NCBI GenBank assembly: GCA_021828055.1
Contig: JAKATH010000007.1
Coordinates: forward strand, 1-55,201
DNA: 55,201 nt
Direction: 5' to 3'
Source of the DNA: Actinomycetes bacterium
Lineage (GTDB): Bacteria > Actinomycetota > Acidimicrobiia > Acidimicrobiales > RAAP-2
Position 1 is the first letter of the stretch. Each line of letters begins with the position of its first letter. This document shows positions 48,201 to 55,201 of this stretch, piece after piece. Under the pieces are notes generated by a model. That model had not been told where the DNA came from, made no database searches, and saw nothing but the letters and a program-made list of their open reading frames with translations. A program made the position numbers and the translations under genes.

Positions 48201-49525
48201 CCGCCCGCCCCGACGCCGGCTTGCCCCGCCTTCTCCTCGTCGAGTGCCCGGGGCTCGAGGTGCCCGATGGGGCCAGTGGGGCCAGCGGGGCCAGCGGGGA
48301 CGAGCGCCTCCGCAGGTTCGGCCGGGTGGTCGAGGCGCTGTCGTCGGTGTGCCCCTGGGTTGACGCGGTCCGCCCGGGGGTGTGCACGCTGCCGATCAAG
48401 GGGCCGACGCGTTACTTCGGCACCGAAGAGGCCGTGCTGGCCCAGGTGGCGGAGACGGTGGCGGCGGCGCTCGACGCCAGCCTTGTCGGGGCGGCCTCCG
48501 GGGCGGCCGGCCCGACGCGCGGGGTGCCCGGGGCGGCCTCCGGGGCGGCCTCCGGGGCGGCCGGCCCGACGCGCGGGGCGGCTGGGGAAGCCGGGGCGGC
48601 CGGCCCGACGCGCGGCCCGACGCGCGGGGTGCCCGGGGAAGCCGGCGAGGTCCGGCTCGGCGTGGCCGAGGGGGTGTTCGCCGCAGCGCTGGCGGCGAGG
48701 GCGGGCTCGGTGGTGCCGGCGGGGGGGACCGTAGAGTTCCTGGCTCCCTGGCCCGTCGGCGTGCTCGGCGACCCCGAGCTCTCCGACGTGCTCGTCCGGC
48801 TGGGGCTGTCGACGCTCGGGCGCTTCGCCGCCGTCCCCGCGGCCGACGTGCTCGCTCGTTTCGGCGCCTCAGGAGCCCGAGGTCACCGGGTCGCACGTGG
48901 CCTCGAGAGCGAGCTGCCCGGCTACCGGGTCGCGGGCATGGGCGCCCGGCTCGTCGCGGTCCTCGGGCGCGCGCTGGCGCTGCAGGACCGGCAGCCGGGG
49001 TTCTGGGGAGGGGCGAGCGCTGCCGACGAGCGCGCCGGCGAGGTGCTGACCGCGCTCCAGCGGCGGCTGGGCGTGGAGGCGGTCACGGTGCCCGTGCTCG
49101 AGGGCGGCCGCGGGCCGGCGGACCGCTGCCGGCTCGTGCCCTGGAGCCCCGCGGCCGCGTCGCGCGAGCCGAGGACAGCGCGCCGGAAGGTCCCTCCCGA
49201 TCCGCCCTGGCCGGGGCGGCTCCCACCGCCAGCCCCTGCACGGGTGACGGCGGGAGAGCATCCGGTCGAGGTGACCGACGCCGCCGGAGCGCCTGTCGGG
49301 GTCACCGCCAGGGGGTTGCTCACGGGAGAACCGGTGCGGCTCTCGGTCGCCGGCGGCCCGTGGACGCCCGCCACCGCGTGGAGCGCGCCGTGGCCGGTGG
49401 AGGAGCGGTGGTGGTCGAGGGCCCGCCGGCGCGTGGCGCGACTGCAGGTCCTCACGGTTGACGGCACGGCGTGGCTCCTCGTGACCGAGCGGGGCCGCTG
49501 GCGGGTCGAAGCCGTCTACGACTGA
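48197..49525 (+). CDS. imuB: Mutasome protein ImuB (Y-family-like), shortened N-terminus
   Basis: A 442-residue protein starting at GTG 48197. It has PRLLLVECPGLEV, then VVEALSSVCPWVDAVRPGVCTLPIKGPTRYFGTEEAV, LSTLGRFAAVPAADVLARFG, the beta-clamp-binding-like QPGFWG (266-271) followed by DERAGEVLTALQRRLG, and the usual ending LQVLTVDGTAWLLVTERGRWRVEAVYD. Compared with typical ImuB, about 60 residues between ECPGLEV and VVEALSS are missing, replaced by GASGASGASG. A ~50-residue Gly/Ala/Pro/Thr repeat is inserted at ~98-150. ImuB is catalytically dead in all species and acts as a clamp adaptor for DnaE2; that part is preserved. Confidence 0.85.
   Translation: MTARPDAGLPRLLLVECPGLEVPDGASGASGASGDERLRRFGRVVEALSSVCPWVDAVRPGVCTLPIKGPTRYFGTEEAVLAQVAETVAAALDASLVGAASGAAGPTRGVPGAASGAASGAAGPTRGAAGEAGAAGPTRGPTRGVPGEAGEVRLGVAEGVFAAALAARAGSVVPAGGTVEFLAPWPVGVLGDPELSDVLVRLGLSTLGRFAAVPAADVLARFGASGARGHRVARGLESELPGYRVAGMGARLVAVLGRALALQDRQPGFWGGASAADERAGEVLTALQRRLGVEAVTVPVLEGGRGPADRCRLVPWSPAAASREPRTARRKVPPDPPWPGRLPPPAPARVTAGEHPVEVTDAAGAPVGVTARGLLTGEPVRLSVAGGPWTPATAWSAPWPVEERWWSRARRRVARLQVLTVDGTAWLLVTERGRWRVEAVYD
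48490..48648 (+). repeat. Irregular in-frame repeats in imuB
   Basis: Permuted copies of GGGGCGGCCTCC, GGGGCGGCCGGCCCGACGCG and related blocks encode GAASGAAGPTRG-type text. A separate 9-bp triplet GGGGCCAGC (about 48270-48297) encodes GAS three times. All indels keep frame. Confidence 0.85.
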
Positions 49526-49569
49526 TCGGGAGACCGGGACCGGGAAAGCGAGATCGGGAACAGAAGTCC

Positions 49570-52500
49570 ATGCGGCCGACGACGCCCTACGCAGAGCTGC
49601 ACTGCCATTCGAACTTCTCGTTCCTCGACGGCGCCTCCCATCCCGAGGAGCTCGCCGCCGCCGGCGCCGCCCTGGGGCTCTGCGCGCTCGCGCTCACCGA
49701 CCACAACGGGCTCTACGGCGTCGTGCGCTTCAGCGAGGCGGCGCGACGCGCCGGCCTGCCCACGGTCTTCGGGGCGGAGCTCACCTACGGCCCCGCCTCT
49801 GACCACGCCCCTGCCCCCGACCGCGTCGGTGAGCCCGACCCCGGGGGCCGCCACCTGGTGGTGCTCGCCCGCGACCCGCAGGGCTACGCGCGCCTCAGCC
49901 GCACCATCGCCGACTCCGGGCTCGCCGGCGCCGAGCTCGGCGGCGGGAAGGGGCGCCCCGCGCTCACGCTCGCGGCGCTCGCCGGCGCGCACGAGGGGCA
50001 CTGGCAGGTCCTCACGGGGTGCAGGAAGGGGCCGGTGGCCGCCGCGTTGACCGAGGAGGGGCCGCGCGCGGCACGCCGCCGCCTCGACGAGCTCGTGGCC
50101 GCGTTCGGGAGGGACAACGTCGCGGTCGAGCTGTGGGACCACGGGGACCCGCTCGATTCCACGCGCAACGACGCGCTCGCGCAGCTCGCAGTCCACGCCG
50201 GCTGCGCGCTCGTCGCCACCAACGACGTCCATTACGCGTCGCCGGCCAGGTTCCCGCTCGCCACGGCGCTCGCGGCCGTGCGGTCGCGCCGCCGGCTCGA
50301 GGAGCTGTGCGGCTGGCTCCCGGCCTCGGCGGCGGCGTGCCTGCGCACGGGCGGGGAGCAGGAGCGGCGCTTCGCGCGCTGGCCGGGCGCGGTGGAGCAG
50401 GCGGCGGAGATCGGCGCCGCCTGCGCCTTCGACCTTCGCCTGGTCGCCCCGAGGCTGCCGGACTTCCCGGTCCCGCCGGGGCACGACGAGGACAGCTGGC
50501 TGCGGCATCTCGTGGAGGAGGGCGCGATCCGCCGGTACGGCGCGCGCGGCTCCGAGCGCGTCGAGGGCGCGTGGGAACGGCTCGATCACGAGCTCTCGGT
50601 CATCGCGACGCTCGGCTACGCGGGGTACTTCCTCACCGTCTGGGACATCGTGGAGCAGTGCCGGCGCACCGGCGTCTACTGCCAGGGGCGTGGCTCGGCG
50701 GCGACCTCGGCGGTCTGCTACGTGCTCGGCATCACCCTCGTGGACGCGGTCTCGCTCGGCCTGCTCTTCGAGCGGTTCCTGTCACCCGCACGGGACGGGC
50801 CGCCCGACATCGATCTCGACATCGAGTCCACGCGGCGCGAGGAGATCATCCAGTACGTCTACGAGCGCTACGGCCGACGCCATGCCGCGCAGGTGGCGAA
50901 CGTCGTCACGTACCGGCCTCGCTCCGCCTTGCGAGACATGGGCAGGGCGCTGGGGTGCGACGCAGCAGACGTGGACCGGTGGGCCAAGCAGACCGACCGC
51001 ACCGACGCGCTCTCCGAGCGCGCGGACGTGCCGGTGATGTTGCGCCGCCTGGCCGCCGAGGTGCTCGACTTCCCGCGCCATCTCGGCATCCACTCGGGCG
51101 GCATGGTGATCTGCGACCGCCCGGTGGTCGACGTCTGCCCCGTCGAGCCTGCGCGTATGCCCGCACGCACGGTGCTGCAGTGGGACAAGGACGACTGCGC
51201 GACCGCGGGCCTCGTGAAGTTCGACCTCCTCGGGCTCGGGATGCTGGAGGCCCTCCACCACATGGTCGACCTCGTCGCGGAGCACTACGGCGTGGCGGTC
51301 GACCTCGCGGCGCTCCCTCGAGAGGACGAGGTCTACGACCTCTTGTGCCGGGCGGACACGGTCGGGGTCTTCCAGGTGGAGAGCCGCGCGCAGATGGGGA
51401 CCCTGCCACGCGTACAGCCGCGCTGCTTCTACGACCTCGCGATCGAGATCGCGCTCGTCCGGCCCGGCCCGATCCAGGGGCACGCGGTGCACCCCTACAT
51501 CCGGCGGCGTCGCGGCGAGGAGCCCGTCACCTACCTGCACCCGCTGCTCGAGCCCGCGCTGCGCCGCACTCTCGGCGTCCCGCTCTTCCAGGAGCAGCTC
51601 ATGCAGATCGCGGTCGACGTCGCCGGGTTCACGCCGTCCGATGCGGACGAGCTGCGGCAGGCGATGAGCCACAAGCGTTCCGACGAGCGGATGGGAGCGC
51701 TGCGCGAACGGCTCTTTGCGGGAATGGCCGCGCGCGGGGTGCCCGGCGACGTGGCGCAGAAGGTCTACGAGAGCCTCTCGGCCTTCGCCAACTTCGGCTT
51801 CCCCGAGAGCCACTCGTTGTCCTTCGCCTCGCTCGTGTACGCCTCTGCGTGGATGAAGCTGCACTACCCGGCGGCCTTCACCGCCGGCCTCCTGAACGCG
51901 CAGCCCATGGGGTTCTGGTCGCCGCAGAGCCTCCTCGCCGATGCCAAGCGCCACGGGATCTCGGTGCTGCGGCCCGACGTGAACGTGGGCCGGGCCGGCG
52001 CGGCCCCGGTCGGCGCGGCGGCGCTGCGTCTGGGGCTCTCCTCCGTCCGCTTCGTCGGGAAGGAGACCGCCGGTCGCCTCGTAGACGGCCAGCCCTGGGC
52101 GAGCCAGGAGGACCTCGTGCGCCGCGGAGGGTTGAACCGGGCGCAGCTCGAGGCGCTCGCCCTGGCGGGCGCGCTCGACGGGCTCCGCGACGGGCCCCTT
52201 GACGGGCGCCGCGACGGGCCCCTTGACGGGCCCCCCGACGCGTCGGGCCGCCGCGCGCTCGTCTGGACGGCGGGCGCGGCCGCACAGGCGGCCCCCGGGC
52301 GCCTCCCGGGGGTCGTGACTGGCGCCGCCGCGCCCGCGCTCCCGCCGCGCTCGGCTGCAGAGGAGGTGAGGGACGACCTGTGGTCGATCGGGGTGACCCC
52401 GGAGCGCACCGCCATCGAGCTCGCCCGCCCAGAGCTCACGCGCCGCGGCGTGGCGACGATCGCACAGGCAGTGGGGAGCGCCCCTTCGCTCTCTTCCTCC

Positions 52501-52782
52501 TCGTCTTCTTCCAAGGTGGTCGTGGCCGGGGTGGTGACCCACCGCCAGCAGCCCGAGACCGCGCGCGGCGCGGTCTTCTTGAACTTGGAGGACGAGACCG
52601 GGATGGTGAACGTCGTGTGCTCGAAGGGGGCGTGGGCGCGCTGGCGTGCCGTTGCGAGGACCTCGCCCGCGTTGATCGTGAAGGGGCGCCTGGAACGCGC
52701 GCAGGGGGCGGTCAACGTCGTGGCCGAGCGATTCGAACCGGTCACGCTCGGGCCGGTGCCCGGGTCCCGCGACTTCCGTTGA
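49570..52782 (+). CDS. dnaE2: Error-prone DNA polymerase DnaE2 (ImuC)
   Basis: A 1070-residue C-family polymerase of normal DnaE2 length. The PHP domain starts AELHCHSNFSFLDGAS with LTDHNGLYG. The palm has PDIDLDIE (catalytic Asp413/415) and a third acidic residue in KFDLLGLGML (~552). RPGPIQG and GVPLFQEQLMQIAVDVAGF are polymerase-family blocks, and an OB domain closes the protein (VVVAGVVTHRQQPETARGAVFLNLEDETGMVNVV). It performs SOS translesion synthesis with ImuA/ImuB. A 24-bp duplication lengthens the linker before the OB domain (DGPLDG repeats). ATG 49570 lies 44 bp after imuB. The region around its stop codon is repeated downstream. Confidence 0.95.
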   Translation: MRPTTPYAELHCHSNFSFLDGASHPEELAAAGAALGLCALALTDHNGLYGVVRFSEAARRAGLPTVFGAELTYGPASDHAPAPDRVGEPDPGGRHLVVLARDPQGYARLSRTIADSGLAGAELGGGKGRPALTLAALAGAHEGHWQVLTGCRKGPVAAALTEEGPRAARRRLDELVAAFGRDNVAVELWDHGDPLDSTRNDALAQLAVHAGCALVATNDVHYASPARFPLATALAAVRSRRRLEELCGWLPASAAACLRTGGEQERRFARWPGAVEQAAEIGAACAFDLRLVAPRLPDFPVPPGHDEDSWLRHLVEEGAIRRYGARGSERVEGAWERLDHELSVIATLGYAGYFLTVWDIVEQCRRTGVYCQGRGSAATSAVCYVLGITLVDAVSLGLLFERFLSPARDGPPDIDLDIESTRREEIIQYVYERYGRRHAAQVANVVTYRPRSALRDMGRALGCDAADVDRWAKQTDRTDALSERADVPVMLRRLAAEVLDFPRHLGIHSGGMVICDRPVVDVCPVEPARMPARTVLQWDKDDCATAGLVKFDLLGLGMLEALHHMVDLVAEHYGVAVDLAALPREDEVYDLLCRADTVGVFQVESRAQMGTLPRVQPRCFYDLAIEIALVRPGPIQGHAVHPYIRRRRGEEPVTYLHPLLEPALRRTLGVPLFQEQLMQIAVDVAGFTPSDADELRQAMSHKRSDERMGALRERLFAGMAARGVPGDVAQKVYESLSAFANFGFPESHSLSFASLVYASAWMKLHYPAAFTAGLLNAQPMGFWSPQSLLADAKRHGISVLRPDVNVGRAGAAPVGAAALRLGLSSVRFVGKETAGRLVDGQPWASQEDLVRRGGLNRAQLEALALAGALDGLRDGPLDGRRDGPLDGPPDASGRRALVWTAGAAAQAAPGRLPGVVTGAAAPALPPRSAAEEVRDDLWSIGVTPERTAIELARPELTRRGVATIAQAVGSAPSLSSSSSSSKVVVAGVVTHRQQPETARGAVFLNLEDETGMVNVVCSKGAWARWRAVARTSPALIVKGRLERAQGAVNVVAERFEPVTLGPVPGSRDFR
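52183..52230 (+). repeat. 24-bp in-frame tandem duplication in dnaE2
   Basis: Two units at 52183-52206 and 52207-52230 end CGACGGGCCCCTTGACGGG (first two bases vary) and encode (L/R)RDGPLDG in the linker after the helix-hairpin-helix region. Confidence 0.88.
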
Positions 52783-52950
52783 GGGCTCCAGCGAGGGCTC
52801 CAGCGGGTGACGGCCTCAGTTGCGGGTCCCGCGACCTCCGTTGAGGGCTCCAGCGAGGGCTCCAGCGAGGGCTCCAGCGGGTGATGGCCTCAGTTGCGGG
52901 TCCCGCGACCTCCGTTGAGGGCTCCAGCGGGTGGTGGCCTCAGTTGCGGG
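52762..52950. repeat. Nested tandem repeat spanning two convergent gene ends
   Basis: GGGTCCCGCGAC recurs at 52762, 52824 and 52898, and GGGTCC again at 52948 (spacings 62, 74 and 50 bp). Inside each interval a 12-bp unit GAGGGCTCCAGC is present 2, 3 and 1 times, and 50 + 12 x (n-1) explains every spacing. The first interval starts in the last codons of dnaE2, and the last ends in the stop region of the opposing gene. Confidence 0.93.
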
Positions 52951-53377
52951 TCCGGAGGATGCTCGCCTTCTCGAGCACCTGCGCGCTGACGCCGACCGCG
53001 CGCCACGCCGAGTACGAGAGCCCCTTTCGGGCGCTGTAGTCCTTTGCCACCCTGATGAAGTCCTTCTCGAGCGCGGCCACGTCCACGGACTGCCCCGAGT
53101 GCGCGAGCTCGGCCTCCAGGTCGCGCTGCTCCTGCACCAGGTGGAGCCGGTTCAGCGGGCTCGCCGAGACGAGCTCTTTTTCGATCGCTGCGAGCTTCTT
53201 GCGGATCGACTCGACCGTGCGCTTCCGCCCCCTGCGCGGCTTGGTGGTCTCCAACGCCTCGAGGTAGGCCCGGACGATCCGACCCTCTTCACGGCCCTTT
53301 GCCAATGCCGCCTTGTGCGAATCGGACATCGGGCCCGGCCTGCGGGTCCTTCTCTTGCTAGCAGCGGGAGTCGCCAT
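52940..53377 (-). CDS. Basic helical protein of unknown function
   Basis: A 145-residue protein I cannot assign. It has a Lys/Arg-rich start (MATPAASKRRTRRPGPMSDSHKAALAKGREEGRIVRAYL), a coiled-coil centre (VESIRKKLAAIEKELVSASPLNRLHLVQEQRDLEAEL), and a C-terminal motif FIRVAKDYSARKGLSYSAWRAVGVSAQVLEKASI. The last resembles small DNA-binding helical domains of actinobacterial proteins, so nucleoid or nucleic-acid binding is conceivable. ATG 53377 was chosen; an in-frame ATG is present 16 codons later. It is convergent with dnaE2. Confidence 0.7.
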   Translation of the reverse strand: MATPAASKRRTRRPGPMSDSHKAALAKGREEGRIVRAYLEALETTKPRRGRKRTVESIRKKLAAIEKELVSASPLNRLHLVQEQRDLEAELAHSGQSVDVAALEKDFIRVAKDYSARKGLSYSAWRAVGVSAQVLEKASILRTRN

Positions 53378-54038
53378 AGCCCATAACTCTACACGTTCAT
53401 GCGGAGTTTCGCCGCATCCTCTCATAGATGCTGGCGAAGAGCTACGGGCGAGCATTGTGCCTCCTCAGGACGGATCCCACCCCTGGCGGATCCGCGTGGG
53501 GACAAGGCTGCCGAGCACGCATTGGGTGCCGCCTGCCTCGTCGTCGACGTCCTTTGTGCTCGACAGGGTCATCCCGAATCCAGGACGTGCGCCACGGCGG
53601 GACGGGGGGAACCCGATGCCCGCGTCATCATCCCTTGTCATCGGCCCCGGGCGAGGGATGCCCGAGAGCACCTTCCCCAATCACGTTGAGCCCTTTCCTC
53701 CTATGGACGGCCGCGGCCTTGCGCCTCAACGTGAAGTCGGCTCCCATGCTTGCGTGAACACCGGCGACCACCTGGTGGATCTGCCGCCCGCCAGAGCAGC
53801 GCAGCCACTTGGCTGCGTACGCGACTGCATCCCTAGCCCTGCGAGCATCATGCGATCGCCGATTTCGAGGTGTCATGACGAGCGAATTTCGAAGCGGCTG
53901 GACGCACCAGCTTGCCACCGCTCCCAAGATGCACGGTGAAGGTCTGGGAATGGCCAGGTCAACCATCCGTCAGCCAGCGAGCGACGCGCCCCTCGGCCCA
54001 TCACGGGGCTCTGGAGCCGTGCCCGTCTGATTGTGGAC
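53378..54038. other. Atypical non-coding stretch, possibly decayed DNA
   Basis: This ~660-bp region appears lower in GC than its surroundings and lacks the strong third-position GC bias. Several short overlapping frames occur on both strands (for example 53628-53966 minus), but none has a recognisable motif or start signal. A small hairpin ATGCGG/CCGCAT (53399-53417) lies at its left end. It may be a decayed mobile element or an untranslated region. Confidence 0.4.
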
Positions 54039-54137
54039 CCCCGCCGTTGGGCAGGAGGAGGATCCCCGCCGCTGGGCAGGAGGAGGATCCCCGCCGTTGG
54101 GCAGGGGGAGGATCCCCGCCGTTGGGCAGGAGGAGGA
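54039..54137. repeat. 25-bp tandem array, 4 copies
   Basis: Units CCCCGCCG(T/C)TGGGCAGG(A/G)GG... at 54039, 54064, 54089 and 54114 (the last lacks one base). They lie upstream of the CsaA-like gene. The rest of 54138-54357 shows no gene. Confidence 0.93.
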
Positions 54138-54357
54138 CGTCCGGGTCCGACCGGGCGTACGTCACGATGCGCCGGATCCCCCGGCGATCGTGCGAGCTCC
54201 GGCGCGTCCGGGAAGATGCGCCTTGCCGCGCGGGCGCGCTGCGTGAGCGCGCGTTGCCGGCGTGGTCTTGCTCGCAAGAGCGCCCGTCGCTCCGCGCCGC
54301 TCCGCGCACGGGAGAGCGTGGTCAGCACGCTGGGCCGGCTCCTAGGCTCTCCTCTCC

Positions 54358-54684
54358 ATGATCGAGTGGGACGACTTCGCGAAGGTGGACGTGCGGGTCG
54401 GGCGGATCGTGGAGGTGCTGGACTTCCCTGAGGCACGAAAGCCCGCGTGGAAGCTCCGGATCGACTTCGGTCCGGAGATCGGGGAGAAGCGCTCTTCCGC
54501 CCAGATCACGAACTATGCGAGAGAGGACCTCGTGGGAAGGCTCGTGCTCGCGGTCGTCAACTTCCCGCCGCGCCAGATCGGCCCGTTCCGCTCCGAGGTG
54601 CTGACGCTGGGCACCTATCGCGGAGATGCCGTGCTGCTGGTCGATCCCGACGCGGCTGCACAGCCGGGAGACAGGCTGGGCTGA
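54358..54684 (+). CDS. csaA: CsaA-like tRNA-binding-domain protein
   Basis: A 108-residue single OB-fold protein: WDDFAKVDVRVGRIVEVLDFPEARKPAWKLRIDFGPEIGEKRSSAQITNYAREDLVGRLVLAVVNFPPRQIGPFRSEVLTLG. Length and blocks match CsaA, a dimeric secretion-related chaperone with the EMAP-II/tRNA-binding fold. Start ATG 54358 lacks a clear Shine-Dalgarno. Its TGA lies in a 16-bp repeat. It appears monocistronic. Confidence 0.9.
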   Translation: MIEWDDFAKVDVRVGRIVEVLDFPEARKPAWKLRIDFGPEIGEKRSSAQITNYAREDLVGRLVLAVVNFPPRQIGPFRSEVLTLGTYRGDAVLLVDPDAAAQPGDRLG

Positions 54685-54713
54685 TCAGACCGTTGATGCT
54701 GATCAGACCATTG
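54680..54713. repeat. 16-bp direct repeat at the csaA stop
   Basis: GCTGATCAGACCGTTG (54680-54695) and GCTGATCAGACCATTG (54698-54713), period 18. Copy 1 contains the csaA TGA (54682-54684). Confidence 0.85.
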
Positions 54714-54726
54714 GTAACGTTCCGTC

Positions 54727-55201
54727 GTGCCGCATCACCTCGTCATCCGAGCGGTGGCCGCTGTCGTGCTCGTGGGCCTTGGGATCACGGGCTACGTGTT
54801 GTGGATCCCGGTCCACCGCCCGGACCTCCGGAAGGTCGCGGCGCTGGTAGTCACAAGCTCCGTCGTCCACCTGCGCGCGCACCCGACGACCTCTGCCCTG
54901 GACCCTGCGACAGCGGTGTCCATCGCGGCGGTGAAGACGGCAGCGGTCGCGACACCGGCAGAGACCGCCGTGTACTCGGTGCAATGGAAGGGGCTCGCGC
55001 CGGTCACAGCAGGATCGGTCCAGCTGATCGCGGTGCCCACGATCAAGTCCGCGCGGTCGGCCCAGCAAGAGATGCTCGCCACTGCGCTCTCGCACACGAG
55101 CCTCACGGGCGCGGGCTACGGGTTCGGTGGCACGACGAGCGTCTCGGGGATCCCGGGGGCGAAGGGCGCGTACTACGTGAAGGGCACGAAGCCGACGATC
55201 A
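54727..55201 (+). CDS. Anchored exported protein, truncated by the window edge
   Basis: The frame is open from GTG 54727 to the last base (at least 158 residues). A short N-terminus is followed by one membrane segment (AVAAVVLVGLGITGYVLWIPV, ~residues 9-29). After it comes a Ser/Thr/Ala/Val-rich, presumably extracytoplasmic region (SVQWKGLAPVTAGSVQLIAVPTIKSARSAQQEMLATALSHTSL). No family is recognised. There is no Shine-Dalgarno at the GTG; an A/T patch (TTGGTAACG) precedes it. Confidence 0.6.
   Translation, partial: MPHHLVIRAVAAVVLVGLGITGYVLWIPVHRPDLRKVAALVVTSSVVHLRAHPTTSALDPATAVSIAAVKTAAVATPAETAVYSVQWKGLAPVTAGSVQLIAVPTIKSARSAQQEMLATALSHTSLTGAGYGFGGTTSVSGIPGAKGAYYVKGTKPTI

Noticed and set aside
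53628-53966. 112-codon minus-strand frame in the atypical region as a transposase remnant
   Set aside because: No DDE or HUH motif or inverted repeats were visible; composition does not support coding.

Overview
The window is high-GC, densely packed DNA, almost certainly from an actinomycete (Actinomycetota). Supporting signs are GTG starts, ATGA/GTGA stop-start overlaps, coenzyme F420 genes, an actinobacterial-type SOS box, an ImuA-ImuB-DnaE2 mutasome and a YtrA-type GntR regulator. The FtsH, thiolase and acyl-CoA synthetase repertoire and the mannose/F420/cell-envelope gene order resemble the Mycobacterium Rv3255c-Rv3267 and Streptomyces manB-fbiAB neighbourhoods. A deep-branching class such as Acidimicrobiia is my best guess, by inference only.

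Layout. 1-1490: the 3' part of a large serine recombinase running into a tRNA gene on the opposite strand, which looks like the edge of an integrated element. 1.8-18.4 kb: an envelope-sugar island with a BTAD regulator, an anchored Ser/Thr-rich protein, an NDP-sugar pyrophosphorylase, two SDR sugar-nucleotide enzymes, three overlapping GT4 glycosyltransferases, a 1117-residue GT2/membrane fusion and a DUF5719 protein. fbiA-fbiB (F420) and a serine hydrolase sit inside it. 18.5-28.7 kb: FtsH, a CPBP protease, a PTPS-related GT-C-like membrane protein, then phosphomannomutase, a Trm112-like protein, an SIS sugar-phosphate isomerase and a YceH protein. 28.8-36 kb: thiolase, an ABC exporter pair, a molybdenum-cofactor/formate dehydrogenase accessory set (moaC, fdhD, DUF6457) and an acyl-CoA synthetase. 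36-45.5 kb: three more polytopic GT-C-like proteins (one MptB-like), an archaeal-type riboflavin synthase, an Fpg/Nei glycosylase, an amidase and an F420-type LLM oxidoreductase. 45.6-47.4 kb: a small unknown gene and a GntR regulator followed by a wrecked ABC transporter. 47.5-52.8 kb: the SOS mutasome with a LexA-type palindrome over the imuA start. 52.9-55.2 kb: an unknown basic protein, an anomalous non-coding stretch, a CsaA-like protein and a truncated anchored protein at the right edge.

The most striking feature is not a single gene. More than twenty separate, perfect or near-perfect short tandem duplications (units about 9-57 bp, 2-7 copies, all different in sequence) are scattered through 55 kb. 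Many sit exactly on gene 3' ends, so that a stop codon, or a stop/start or stop/stop junction, has been copied. Several have pulled apart genes that formerly overlapped. This suggests an active tandem-duplication process in this lineage that is best tolerated at gene junctions. In-frame versions have lengthened proteins, including a duplicated membrane helix, extended N-termini and C-terminal tails.
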